From assembly GCA_028715435.1 (NCBI GenBank), contig JAQURU010000004.1:1707-22827 (forward strand): a stretch of DNA of 21,121 bases, given 5' to 3'. Position numbers and translations under genes: made by a program. Within the stretch, counting starts at the first letter, position 1, and each line of letters begins with the position of its first letter. The notes beneath the pieces were generated by a model that was not told the DNA's origin, did not search any database, and saw only the letters and a program-made list of their open reading frames with translations. Below, piece by piece: positions 1-6,457 of this stretch. The DNA comes from Minisyncoccota bacterium. GTDB taxonomy: Bacteria > Patescibacteriota > Minisyncoccia > Minisyncoccales > CG1-02-41-26.

Positions 1-922
1 TTGCTAATTCAGCGCCATAACGAATTTTTGCTTTAGCTTTAAAAGGAAAATGCTCTGGCTTATGAAGCCAATTAGCATTTTTAAATCTTACCTCTTTTTT
101 CAATAAATCTTTTTCGTTTGTGGAAACGATTAAAATATTTTTCTCAAAATTTTTTTCTACAACAAACCACGGCCCTCCTGAAAGCCCTAGGCCTTTTCTT
201 TGGCCAACAGTGTAAAACCAAAGCCCTTGATGCTCGCCTAAAAGACTTCGCTTGGTGTCAATAATCTTCCCCTGTTTTACTTGCAAATTCTTGCTTAAAA
301 AATCACTTGTGTTAGTTGCTCTTAAAAAACAAATATCGTTGGATTCTGGGGTTTTGGCAGTTGGCAAGCCAAATTTTTTAGCCATTTCTCTTACTTTTTG
401 TTTGTTTTCAATTTGCCCAAGCGGAAATAAAATATGTTTTAACTGCCTTTGGCTTAACTTCCAAAGAAAATACGTCTGGTCTTTCTTTTTGTCCTTTGCT
501 CTTAAAATTTTTAATTTTTCATTTTTCATTTTTAATTTTTTGGCGTAGTGGCCAGTGGCTAAATAATTACAGCCAAGTTCTTGGGCTTTTTCCATTAACA
601 ATCCAAACTTAATTTTAGCATTACAAACAACACAAGGATTTGGGGTTGTTCCTTTTTTATAACTATCAATAAAATACTGAACAACACAATCCTTAAATTC
701 TTTTTTAAAATCAAAAATCTTAACTGGAATATCCAATACCTTTCCAATTTGCTTAACGCGATTTTCAATTTCTGCTTGCTGGGCCTTATTAGGGCTTGAT
801 TTCCACAGTTGCATATGAAAACCAACTACTTCAAAGCCTTGCTTTTTTAATAAAGCAGCTGCAACCGAAGAATCAACCCCGCCCGATAAAGCCACTGCCA
901 CTTTGTGATGTTTGTTTTTCAT
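1..922 (-). CDS. mnmA: tRNA-specific 2-thiouridylase MnmA, 3' end cut by the window edge
   Basis: This enzyme thiolates U34 of Lys, Glu and Gln tRNAs in the cytoplasm, using ATP and sulfur passed on from a cysteine desulfurase. Reading the minus strand from ATG at 922 gives about 307 codons with no stop. An N-terminal PP-loop SGGVDSS is followed by NPCVVCN (first catalytic Cys), ATGHYAK, KDQTYFLW, ESNDICFL (second catalytic Cys) and the beta-barrel motif GEHQGLWFYTVGQRKGLGL. The frame still reads at base 2 near the family's C-terminal IRY motif, so perhaps 40 residues are missing. A TATAAT box ends 8 nt before the ATG and no SD is visible, which suggests a leaderless mRNA. A lysine-rich stretch next to ATGHYAK is encoded by an AT-rich tandem repeat (506-540). 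The nearby nifS is a plausible sulfur donor. The identity is very secure. Confidence 0.96.
   Translation of the reverse strand, partial: MKNKHHKVAVALSGGVDSSVAAALLKKQGFEVVGFHMQLWKSSPNKAQQAEIENRVKQIGKVLDIPVKIFDFKKEFKDCVVQYFIDSYKKGTTPNPCVVCNAKIKFGLLMEKAQELGCNYLATGHYAKKLKMKNEKLKILRAKDKKKDQTYFLWKLSQRQLKHILFPLGQIENKQKVREMAKKFGLPTAKTPESNDICFLRATNTSDFLSKNLQVKQGKIIDTKRSLLGEHQGLWFYTVGQRKGLGLSGGPWFVVEKNFEKNILIVSTNEKDLLKKEVRFKNANWLHKPEHFPFKAKAKIRYGAELA
506..540. repeat. AT-rich 7-bp tandem repeat inside mnmA
   Basis: About five imperfect units of ATTTTTC/ATTTTTA sit inside the mnmA reading frame and encode a K/N/L/I-rich stretch (KLKMKNEKLKI) between the conserved ATGHYAK and KDQTYFLW motifs. The frame is kept, so the repeat behaves as a tolerated loop insertion. 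A related repeat is inside nifS at 3131-3161. Confidence 0.7.
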
Positions 923-930
923 GTTGATTC

Positions 931-936
931 ATTATA
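931..936 (-). promoter_or_regulatory. -10 box of mnmA, leaderless type
   Basis: A perfect TATAAT on the minus strand lies 8 nt before the mnmA ATG. A start site 6-8 nt downstream of the box would fall at or just before the start codon. No good -35 was seen. Confidence 0.55.
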
Positions 937-962
937 GAATAGAATAATTATTTAAAAAAACA

Positions 963-2006
963 ATGCCCCAAACAAAAAATAAAAAAATTCAAAATATTTT
1001 CTTTTCAACTCTTTTGTTGGCTAGTTTTATTCTTTTGCTAATTTTGTTTAAACCCTACATTAGCATTATTATTACCGCCGGGGCTTTGGCAATTGTTTTT
1101 AGGCCTTTTTACAGCAAAATTTTAAAATTTTGCAAAAAGAAAAAAACCATTGCTTCTTTGGTTTCGGTTATCCTTATCGCTCTAATCATTTTAGGTCCTT
1201 TATTTCTAATTGGCTATCAGGTATACAAAGAGGCCTCTTCCCTCTATTTAGGGCTTTCGGGCAATAATTTCAGCCAGTTTAACAATCTCATCAACCAAAT
1301 AGAAAAAACGGCCCAAAAACTATCGCCTGGATTTTCTTTAAACATAGATGCCCAGCAAATTCTATCCCCTGTTTTAAGCTTCACAGTAAAGCATTTGGGC
1401 GATATATTTTCTGGAGCGGCGAAATTCCTGATTGCTTTAACTCTTGGATTGATTACATTGTTTTATTTCTTCCGAGAAGGAAGCGCAATAAAACAATACT
1501 TTTTCATCTTAAGCCCTCTTTCAGCAACAAATGATCAGGAAATTTTTACTGCTCTTAAAAAAACAATAAATGCTTCTATAAAAGGCGGCTTATTTGTGGC
1601 TGTTTTACAAGGAATAGCCATTGGAATTGGCTTTTGGGCATTTGGCCTGCCCAACGGAGCTTTATGGGGATCGGTTGCCATGATTACTTCTTTTGTGCCT
1701 GGCATTGGCTTGGCTTTGATAATAATCCCTGCGGCCATTTATTTGCTCTTTGCGAGTAAATTTATCATGGTTTTGGCCTTTTTAATCTGGACTTTGGGCA
1801 TTAACGCCGTTCTTGACTACTTGGTTAGCCCAAAATTAAAAAAGGGGGCTGAATTGCACCCTTTACTTATTTTGTTTTCGGTTTTAGGAGGAATTTCTTG
1901 GTTCGGGCCAATGGGAATTATAATCGGGCCAATGATTGTTAGCTTTTTTGCTGTTTTGCTGAAAATCTACCCGGAAATAAAAAAAACAACTATAAGGGCA
2001 AGCTAG
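963..2006 (+). CDS. AI-2E family (PerM-like) membrane permease
   Basis: This is a 347-residue polytopic inner-membrane protein of the AI-2E transporter family (PF01594), whose members export or exchange small solutes; the substrate here cannot be predicted. Hydrophobic segments lie near residues 14-50 and 60-87. A soluble helical stretch (about 90-155) follows, and then a second membrane half. The family-typical glycine- and proline-rich part is GALWGSVAMITSFVPGIGLAL at about residues 235-255, and the C-terminus has LLILFSVLGGISWFGPMGIIIGPM. The length matches the family. The start is an ATG after an A-rich spacer with no SD. Its TAG stop shares the palindrome CTAG with the stop of the convergent nifU. 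It is divergent from mnmA, with about 40 bp between the starts. Confidence 0.93.
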   Translation: MPQTKNKKIQNIFFSTLLLASFILLLILFKPYISIIITAGALAIVFRPFYSKILKFCKKKKTIASLVSVILIALIILGPLFLIGYQVYKEASSLYLGLSGNNFSQFNNLINQIEKTAQKLSPGFSLNIDAQQILSPVLSFTVKHLGDIFSGAAKFLIALTLGLITLFYFFREGSAIKQYFFILSPLSATNDQEIFTALKKTINASIKGGLFVAVLQGIAIGIGFWAFGLPNGALWGSVAMITSFVPGIGLALIIIPAAIYLLFASKFIMVLAFLIWTLGINAVLDYLVSPKLKKGAELHPLLILFSVLGGISWFGPMGIIIGPMIVSFFAVLLKIYPEIKKTTIRAS

Positions 2007-2479
2007 CAAACTTGGCGATTCTTGCCTATTGTTTGTTTTTCTGCAGCCAATTGCTTGTGGCGTTTATTAAGCGCTTGGGGAATTGGCTTTTTATTTTTTG
2101 TTAAATAATCGTGTATTGCTTCAATTAAAGCACCTCCAGCCAAAACTGAACAATGAATTTTAATGGGTGGCAAAGAGCCCAGCCCCTCAACAATTTCTTT
2201 TCTATCAAATTTAATTGCTTCTTCTATTGTTTTGCCCTTAACTAAATCCGTCAGCATACTGCTTGAAGCTATAGCAGCTAAACAGCCATACGTTTCAAAT
2301 TTAATATCTTTTATAATATCCTGGCCTTTTTTATTTTGGCCAACTTTAATATAAAGCTTCATCAGGTCGCCACAAACAACATTTCCAACCTCGCCCACAC
2401 CGTCGGGGTTTTTCATTTTGCCATAATTGTGGGGTTTATTAAAATGCTGGATAACTTGTTTTGAATAAGGCAATGCCAT
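2003..2479 (-). CDS. nifU: NifU/IscU-like Fe-S cluster assembly scaffold
   Basis: A cytoplasmic scaffold on which NifS-derived sulfur and iron are built into [2Fe-2S] clusters. The protein has 158 residues and keeps the three cluster-ligand cysteines of the IscU fold: C36 in VVCGDLMKLYIKV (with the following Asp), C66 in TYGCLAAIASSS and C110 in KIHCSVLA. The usual second glycine after C66 is replaced by Leu-Ala. The C-terminal tail of about 35 residues is basic. It lies 10 nt downstream of nifS on the same strand, so the two form an operon. There is no separate SD for this ATG. The identity as a scaffold of the IscU/SufU/NifU-N family is secure; which subtype is not. Confidence 0.94.
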   Translation of the reverse strand: MALPYSKQVIQHFNKPHNYGKMKNPDGVGEVGNVVCGDLMKLYIKVGQNKKGQDIIKDIKFETYGCLAAIASSSMLTDLVKGKTIEEAIKFDRKEIVEGLGSLPPIKIHCSVLAGGALIEAIHDYLTKNKKPIPQALNKRHKQLAAEKQTIGKNRQVC

Positions 2480-2489
2480 AAAATTAAGA

Positions 2490-3671
2490 TTATTTTAAAG
2501 GGGAAATTTTTCGTAATCGCTCAATAATGCCAGGTAAAATTTTCAAAACATAATTAATGTCTTTCTCGGTGTTGTATTTGCCCAAAGTAAATCTTATAGA
2601 GCCGTGCGCTTTTACAACCGAACACCCCAAAGCCAACAAAACATAGCTTGGCTCCAAGCTCCCTGAAGCGCAAGCTGAGCCGGTGGAAACAGCCACGCCT
2701 TTTTCGTTTAAAGCCATTAAAATACTTTCTCCTTCCACTCCGTCAAAGCTTATATTAACATTATTGGGCAAACGGCTCTCCCGAGAACCATTCAAGTTCG
2801 TACCCGGTATATTTTTTAAAATTCCGTCTATCAATTTGTCTCTTAACTTTTTTATTTTTAAAATTTGCAATTTAGAATTTAAAATTTCTGCAATCGCCTC
2901 TCCCACCCCAACGATTGCAGCTATGTTTTCAGTGCCAGGGCGCAACCCTCTTTCCTGATGCCCGCCAAAAATAATCGGTTCAAGTTCGACTCCTTTTCTT
3001 TTATACAAAACCCCTGCTCCTTTTGGCCCGTATATTTTATGCCCAGACAAAGTTAGCAAATCCACTCCTAGTTTACCAACATTACAATCTAAATAATTTA
3101 CTGCCTGCACTGCGTCCGTATGAAGTAAAATTTTGATTTTTGATTTTTGATTTTTGATTTTAAGCCAATTGCCGATTGCGGCAATTGGCTGTATGGCGCC
3201 AATTTCATTGTTAACATACATTATTGAAACCAAAACCGTATTTTCTTTAATAGATTTTTGAACATCTTCTACTTTTACCACCCCTTCTTTGCCAACTGCT
3301 AAATACGTTGCCTCAATTTCGCCAGTTTTCTCCAAGTGCTTCACAACTTCTAAAACCGCAGGGTGTTCAATCGCTGAGGTTATTATATGCGGTTTTGCTA
3401 TGCCTTTTTTTTGAGCAGCTCTCATTGCTCCGAAAATTGCTAAATTATCGCTTTCTGTGGCGCTCCCTGTGAAATAAACTTCTAAAAAATTACAATTCAA
3501 AAAATCAGCTGCTTGCTGTCTGGCTTTTGTAATTGCTTCATGGGCTTTTTGGCCAAACCAATGCAAAGACGAGGCATTGCCAAAATCCCCCTTTAAATAA
3601 GGCGCCATTGCCTCAAAAACCTTTTTATCAATCTTGGTGGTAGCTGCATTGTCCAGATATATTTTCTGCAT
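2490..3671 (-). CDS. nifS: Cysteine desulfurase, NifS/IscS family
   Basis: A PLP enzyme that takes sulfur from L-cysteine as an enzyme persulfide and supplies Fe-S assembly (NifU next door) and tRNA thiolation (MnmA, about 1.6 kb away). Starting at ATG 3671 the protein has 393 residues, normal for the family, and begins MQKIYLDNAATT. Motifs seen are the PLP-contact His in AIEHPAV, HTDAVQ, the Schiff-base lysine in SGHKIYGPKGAG (K212) and the active-site cysteine in STGSACASGSLEPS (C334). An in-frame TTG 30 nt upstream is less likely, because AAAGGAT lies just before the ATG and the homology starts there. Residues 181-190 are encoded by a four-unit GATTTTT tandem repeat, and a second Lys/Ile-rich AT-encoded stretch occurs near residue 265-275. 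Confidence 0.96.
   Translation of the reverse strand: MQKIYLDNAATTKIDKKVFEAMAPYLKGDFGNASSLHWFGQKAHEAITKARQQAADFLNCNFLEVYFTGSATESDNLAIFGAMRAAQKKGIAKPHIITSAIEHPAVLEVVKHLEKTGEIEATYLAVGKEGVVKVEDVQKSIKENTVLVSIMYVNNEIGAIQPIAAIGNWLKIKNQKSKIKILLHTDAVQAVNYLDCNVGKLGVDLLTLSGHKIYGPKGAGVLYKRKGVELEPIIFGGHQERGLRPGTENIAAIVGVGEAIAEILNSKLQILKIKKLRDKLIDGILKNIPGTNLNGSRESRLPNNVNISFDGVEGESILMALNEKGVAVSTGSACASGSLEPSYVLLALGCSVVKAHGSIRFTLGKYNTEKDINYVLKILPGIIERLRKISPLK
3131..3161. repeat. GATTTTT tandem repeat (about 4 units) inside nifS
   Basis: The period is exactly 7 bp, so it is not codon-phased, yet the nifS frame is kept and it encodes KIKNQKSKIKI. It sits between NWL and LLHTDAVQ, a surface region of the NifS fold. 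Confidence 0.85.
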
Positions 3672-3707
3672 AACTATTTTATCCTTTATAGCAAATTCCA
3701 ACCAAAT

Positions 3708-3745
3708 AAAAAAGATATGCTGAAAATATAATCACAGCATATCTT
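3708..3745 (-). terminator. Intrinsic terminator after the 97-residue gene
   Basis: An 11-bp perfect stem (arms 3712-3722 and 3735-3745, 12-nt loop) runs into TTTTTT on the minus strand. It lies just downstream of the gene ending at 3756 and just upstream of nifS. Confidence 0.8.
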
Positions 3746-3755
3746 GCTAAAAATA

Positions 3756-4049
3756 CTACGGCTCAATATCCTGATACTCTTTGGGAAGTTCATCCCAATG
3801 ATCGGTTCTAATAACTTTTTGGTCTGCTGTTATTGGAAGCTCAGCTAATCTATTGCGCCAAATCGAAAGATAAAATTGTACTCCTTTGCTTTGCACCAAC
3901 ATCATAATATTCTTCCTTCGCTTTTCTATAACTTTAAGATTATCAATAATTTGGGGCAAAATTTCTTCTGCTTCTTCTTTTGTTATGCCATTCCTGGCGA
4001 TAAAAAAATCTTTTTCCTTACTTTCCCACCAAAAACCGAACTTATTCAT
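3756..4049 (-). CDS. Small hypothetical protein, 97 residues
   Basis: I do not recognise a family. The start ATG at 4049 is preceded by AAGGAGG with proper spacing, one of the few strong SDs in the left half; a GTG three codons upstream lies in the SD itself and is rejected. The N-terminus MNKFGFWWESKEKDFF is followed by a charged helical segment (ITKEEAEEILPQIIDNLKVIEKRRKN) and a more mixed region ending HWDELPKEYQDIEP. There is no signal peptide or membrane segment, so it is probably cytoplasmic and alpha-helical. It is followed by a strong terminator and lies 40 bp downstream of murI, so it has its own translation signals. Confidence 0.75.
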   Translation of the reverse strand: MNKFGFWWESKEKDFFIARNGITKEEAEEILPQIIDNLKVIEKRRKNIMMLVQSKGVQFYLSIWRNRLAELPITADQKVIRTDHWDELPKEYQDIEP

Positions 4050-4089
4050 GATTTCCACCTCCTTTTTTAATGTTCTTAAAATAAATTAC

Positions 4090-4938
4090 TTAAAATTTAA
4101 TTTTTTCTGCAATAATTTCTTTGCCGAAGAATTGGGTGCCAAGGGTTTGGAATTTGTTAGTTAGGTCAGTTGTTAAAAAGATTTGCTGGCTGTTTTTAGT
4201 TAAGCGATTTTCAATTTCTGGATGCCTCTGTAAATAATCGGCTAATTTTTCTGCCACTACTTTGCCCTCTGAAACCACTGCGATGTCTTGGCCAACCTGT
4301 CCTGAGCCCTGCCGAAGGACTTTCCTAATTTGCTTTTCCAAAATTCCATAATGGGTGCAACCTAAAATCAAAGTGTCTATTTTTTGAATTAAAAGTGGCT
4401 TTAAATATTTTTGCAAGGCAATTTTAGCAATTTCTGATTTATGCTCGCCTTCCTCCACAATTGGCACTAAAAGAGGAGCAGCTTTTTGAAAAATTTTTAT
4501 TTTTGGATTTCTTTTTTTTAATTCTTTTTCAAAAGCCTTTGAATTAACTGTGCCTTCTGTGGCAATAACCCCCACTCTATTATTTTTGGTTAAAGCAATA
4601 GCTTGTTCAGCTGCTGGAATAATAACCCCTAAAACGCGGTGCTTTGAATAATTATTTTTCAAACAGCCCTGCTGGATTTTCCGCAAAGCCTCTGCTGATG
4701 CTGTATTGCAAGCTAAAATTACCAAAGGACAGTTCTGCTGAAACAAAAAATCAACTGCCTGCAATGTAAAATTATAAATAACCTCTTGGCTCCTTGAGCC
4801 ATAAGGCGTTCTGGCAGTGTCGCCTAAATAAACATAATCGTATTGAGGTAATTTTTTAACAATATGTTTTAAAACTTCCAGGCCCCCAAACCCAGAATCA
4901 AAAATCCCAACTGGACCAGAAAATGATTTATGATTCAT
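4090..4938 (-). CDS. murI: Glutamate racemase
   Basis: Converts L- to D-glutamate for peptidoglycan stem peptides. The protein has 282 residues, slightly longer than usual. Catalytic motifs are GIFDSGFGGLEVLK (D14, S15), YLGDTARTPYGSRS, LACNTASAEAL (catalytic C77) and LILGCTHYGIL (catalytic C194). Residues about 209-215 (RQGSGQV) look like an insertion in the loop after the helix that follows C194; the DNA there is a 22-bp imperfect palindrome (4299-4320). The start ATG lies inside a 14-bp tandem repeat and lacks an SD. The ROK gene ends 10 nt upstream, so the two are probably co-transcribed. Confidence 0.95.
   Translation of the reverse strand: MNHKSFSGPVGIFDSGFGGLEVLKHIVKKLPQYDYVYLGDTARTPYGSRSQEVIYNFTLQAVDFLFQQNCPLVILACNTASAEALRKIQQGCLKNNYSKHRVLGVIIPAAEQAIALTKNNRVGVIATEGTVNSKAFEKELKKRNPKIKIFQKAAPLLVPIVEEGEHKSEIAKIALQKYLKPLLIQKIDTLILGCTHYGILEKQIRKVLRQGSGQVGQDIAVVSEGKVVAEKLADYLQRHPEIENRLTKNSQQIFLTTDLTNKFQTLGTQFFGKEIIAEKIKF
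4299..4320. repeat. REP-like imperfect palindrome inside murI
   Basis: A 22-bp element with 5-bp ends GTCCT/AGGAC encodes LRQGSGQ in frame. It resembles the class of short dispersed elements that appear as RQGSGQ-type insertions in bacterial proteins. This is the only copy seen in the window. Confidence 0.55.
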
Positions 4939-4950
4939 GATTTATGATTC
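4923..4950. repeat. 14-bp tandem repeat spanning the murI start and the ROK stop
   Basis: Two perfect units of ATGATTTATGATTC (plus strand) lie head to tail. The murI ATG and the last bases before the ROK stop are inside it. A 17-nt part recurs near 20353-20369, at the start of the HNH gene. Confidence 0.75.
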
Positions 4951-5683
4951 AAGAAAAAAGTAAAGCTGCGCCAATGGCCACTGCATTGTCGCCTAATTTG
5001 CTCAAAACAATTTTTGGCATTTGTGGTTTGGGTAAAAGCAGATACTTGCTTATTATTTCTTTACTGGGCATTTTTGCTCCTTTGCCTCCCAAAACAATGA
5101 CCTCTGGATTAAAAACATTAATTAAATTAGCCAAACCAATAGCATTTATTTTTTCTTGTTCTTTCGGCCTATTTTTTGTTTCTTGATAAAGCTTTTCCCA
5201 ATCCTTGCCTTTATCAATAATCATATGGCCAAATTCTCCTGCCCAACTATTTCTACCCTGCCAACTGTTAATGGCTCCTCCTATTCCAGTACCAAAAATA
5301 ACAGCCAAAACATTTTTATAATTTTTTGCTAATCCAAAAGCCATTTCCGCCCTTAAAAAACATTTAGCGTCATTGTCGGCTCTTACCTCTGCTTCCAAAC
5401 ATTGCTTTAAATTTAAACCCTTAAATTTTGGTAAATTTCCACAACGCATTAATGTTCCTGTTTTAAAATCTAAAAGCCCAGGCGCGCCAATTCCAACTTT
5501 AGAAATAGCGGACCCCAAAGCTCCGCCAAAAAACTCGAAGCCTTTTTTTAGATTTTCCAATGTGGCTTCTCTGCTTTGCCATTCTTTTAATGGCTTATTG
5601 CCAGAGCTAAGCTCAGCTTTGCTTTTCCATACAACCATTCTAATTTTTGACCCGCCAATATCAACGCCTAAAATATTTTCCAT
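4949..5683 (-). CDS. ROK family protein (sugar kinase-like), shortened
   Basis: ROK proteins are usually cytoplasmic ATP-dependent sugar kinases or sugar-sensing repressors. This one has 244 residues, against about 290-320 for typical kinases. It starts with the phosphate-1 motif LGVDIGGSKIRMVVW, has GAPGLLDFKTG, a DNDAKC catalytic-base region (R-ADNDAKCFL), the adenosine motif AVIFGTGIGGAI and AGEFGHMII. The zinc-binding CxCGxxGCxE block that normally follows GEFGH is absent: after GHMIID the chain goes straight to a basic helix. No DNA-binding domain is present. Residues 23-28 (AELSSG) come from a repeat shared with the gene at 8734. Without the zinc site, kinase activity is uncertain. It lies upstream of murI in a two-gene unit. 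Confidence 0.85.
   Translation of the reverse strand: MENILGVDIGGSKIRMVVWKSKAELSSGNKPLKEWQSREATLENLKKGFEFFGGALGSAISKVGIGAPGLLDFKTGTLMRCGNLPKFKGLNLKQCLEAEVRADNDAKCFLRAEMAFGLAKNYKNVLAVIFGTGIGGAINSWQGRNSWAGEFGHMIIDKGKDWEKLYQETKNRPKEQEKINAIGLANLINVFNPEVIVLGGKGAKMPSKEIISKYLLLPKPQMPKIVLSKLGDNAVAIGAALLFS
5600..5622 (-). repeat. 23-bp dispersed repeat, copy 1 (in the ROK gene)
   Basis: This stretch, read on the minus strand, is identical over 23 nt to 9068-9090 on the plus strand. It encodes KAELSSG in frame in the first beta-turn of the ROK fold and contains the near-palindrome GAGCTTAGCTC. Confidence 0.85.
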
Positions 5684-5715
5684 AGTGATAATTGTTTATT
5701 ACCATATTCTAACAT

Positions 5716-5750
5716 AAAACAAAAACCCGCCCAAGGCGGATTTTTGTTTT
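5716..5750 (-). terminator. Bidirectional-looking terminator after the RRM gene
   Basis: A CCGCC/GGCGG stem with a 3-nt loop is extended by A-rich and T-rich flanks that also pair. It follows the RRM gene on the minus strand and ends in a T-rich run on either strand. Confidence 0.8.
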
Positions 5751-5761
5751 AAAGAGTAAAA

Positions 5762-6076
5762 TTATCTCCTGCCAAATCTGCCTCCACCTCCATTTCTTGG
5801 GCCATCAAATGACCTTGGAGCTCTTGGCTGCATTGGTTTGGCTTCGTCAACCACGATAGTTCGTCCGTCTAATTCTTTTCCATTGCACATTTCCACGGCT
5901 TTTTGGGCTTCATCTTCTGAAGCCATTTCCACAAAACCGAATCCTTTTGAACGGCCAGAAAGCTTGTCAGTGATAATAACAGCTGACTCCACTTGCCCGG
6001 CTTGCTCAAAAAATGCTTTCAAACTATCATCGGTGGTTGAGTAAGATAAACTCCCCACAAATAGCTTTTTTTCCAT
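5762..6076 (-). CDS. RRM-type RNA-binding protein with glycine-rich tail
   Basis: One RNA recognition motif fills residues 3-80: RNP2 is KLFVGSLS and RNP1 is KGFGFVEM. The tail of about 20 residues is Arg/Gly-rich (GPRNGGGGRFGRR), as in the cyanobacterial Rbp and glycine-rich RNA-binding proteins, which are often cold-responsive RNA chaperones. Its length (104) fits that class. The start ATG has no SD, but a consensus promoter lies about 110 bp upstream, giving a long AT-rich 5' leader of the kind used for temperature-responsive control; that regulation is inferred. It is followed by a strong terminator, so it is probably monocistronic. Confidence 0.93.
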   Translation of the reverse strand: MEKKLFVGSLSYSTTDDSLKAFFEQAGQVESAVIITDKLSGRSKGFGFVEMASEDEAQKAVEMCNGKELDGRTIVVDEAKPMQPRAPRSFDGPRNGGGGRFGRR

Positions 6077-6184
6077 AATAATATTATGTTAACGACCTTA
6101 TATTACTCCTGACTCTCTTGCCTAACACTTATGAAAAAGCTCTTTGCAAAATTTAGGGAGCTGTACGTTTGTACACTTAACTAA

Positions 6185-6214
6185 AGTATAGCATTAAAAG
6201 CTATGCTGTGTCAA
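6185..6214 (-). promoter_or_regulatory. Sigma-70-type promoter of the RRM gene
   Basis: Minus strand: -35 TTGACA (6209-6214), an 18-nt spacer and -10 TATACT (6185-6190) preceded by TGC (extended -10). The start site would be near 6178, giving a leader of about 100 nt. The spacer holds a small GCATAGC/GCTATAC stem. Confidence 0.75.
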
Positions 6215-6224
6215 ATATAACATC

Positions 6225-6247
6225 AAAAAACTCCTCAAAAAGGAGTT
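6225..6247 (-). terminator. Terminator of the tRNA gene
   Basis: A 7-bp stem (AACTCCT/AGGAGTT, 5-nt loop) followed by a T run on the minus strand begins 8 nt after the tRNA 3' end. Confidence 0.8.
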
Positions 6248-6254
6248 CTTTGAA

Positions 6255-6327
6255 TGGACCTGAGGGGATTCGAACCCCTTTCGTCGGGTGGCAACACCGA
6301 CATTTTAACCGTATAAACTACAGGCCC
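6255..6327 (-). tRNA. tRNA gene, isotype ambiguous: Ala(UGC) by geometry or Gly(GCC) by loop sequence
   Basis: The minus strand folds as a 73-nt cloverleaf without encoded CCA. The acceptor is GGGCCTG/CAGGTCC with a G3-U70 wobble and discriminator A. The D arm is GTTT/AAAT with GG in the loop, and the T arm is AGGGG-TTCGAAT-CCCCT. The anticodon arm TCGGT-GTTGCCA-CCCGA has a T31-C39 mismatch. Its centred anticodon is UGC (Ala, supported by G3-U70), but C at position 37 is abnormal; the TTGCCAC string is the usual Gly(GCC) loop but cannot be placed on a paired 5-bp stem. An alternative 5' acceptor strand, GGACCTG, perfectly complementary to the 3' strand, lies 6 nt upstream. A promoter and terminator flank it, so it is probably transcribed. 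Confidence 0.75.
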
Positions 6328-6339
6328 AGGTCCAAGCTG

Positions 6340-6368
6340 ATTATAAAAAAGAAAGAACCCTTTTTCAA
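6340..6368 (-). promoter_or_regulatory. tRNA promoter
   Basis: Minus strand: -35 TTGAAA (6363-6368), 17-nt spacer, -10 TATAAT (6340-6345). The predicted start is about 6333, only a few bases before the tRNA. The -35 lies in the loop of the DUF192 terminator hairpin. Confidence 0.75.
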
Positions 6369-6376
6369 GGGCTCTC
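6344..6376 (-). terminator. Terminator fused to the tRNA promoter
   Basis: A 10-bp stem with two G-U pairs and a GAAA loop (loop 6363-6366) runs into a TCTTTTTT tract that merges with the TATAAT box. It follows the DUF192 gene on the minus strand. Confidence 0.6.
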
Positions 6377-6395
6377 TCTTTTGCCACCCAACTTT

Positions 6396-6425
6396 AGCCC
6401 GTAGTTTATGCGGACTGTCGGTGTT
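6396..6425 (+). other. Inverted tRNA-like fragment
   Basis: The plus strand reads AGCCCGTAGTTTATGCGG and then TGTCGGTGTT. This matches the 5' half of the tRNA at 6255-6327 (same D-arm start and anticodon 5' stem), with a gap of about 4 nt in the D loop and opposite orientation. No T arm or acceptor 3' strand follows, so it is a remnant, not a gene. Confidence 0.6.
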
Positions 6426-6457
6426 ATGCTTGTATTATACCAAGTTAAATCCCCTTG

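Noticed and set aside
3131..3161. CRISPR-like array
   Set aside because: Units are 7 bp and contiguous with no spacers, and lie inside nifS.
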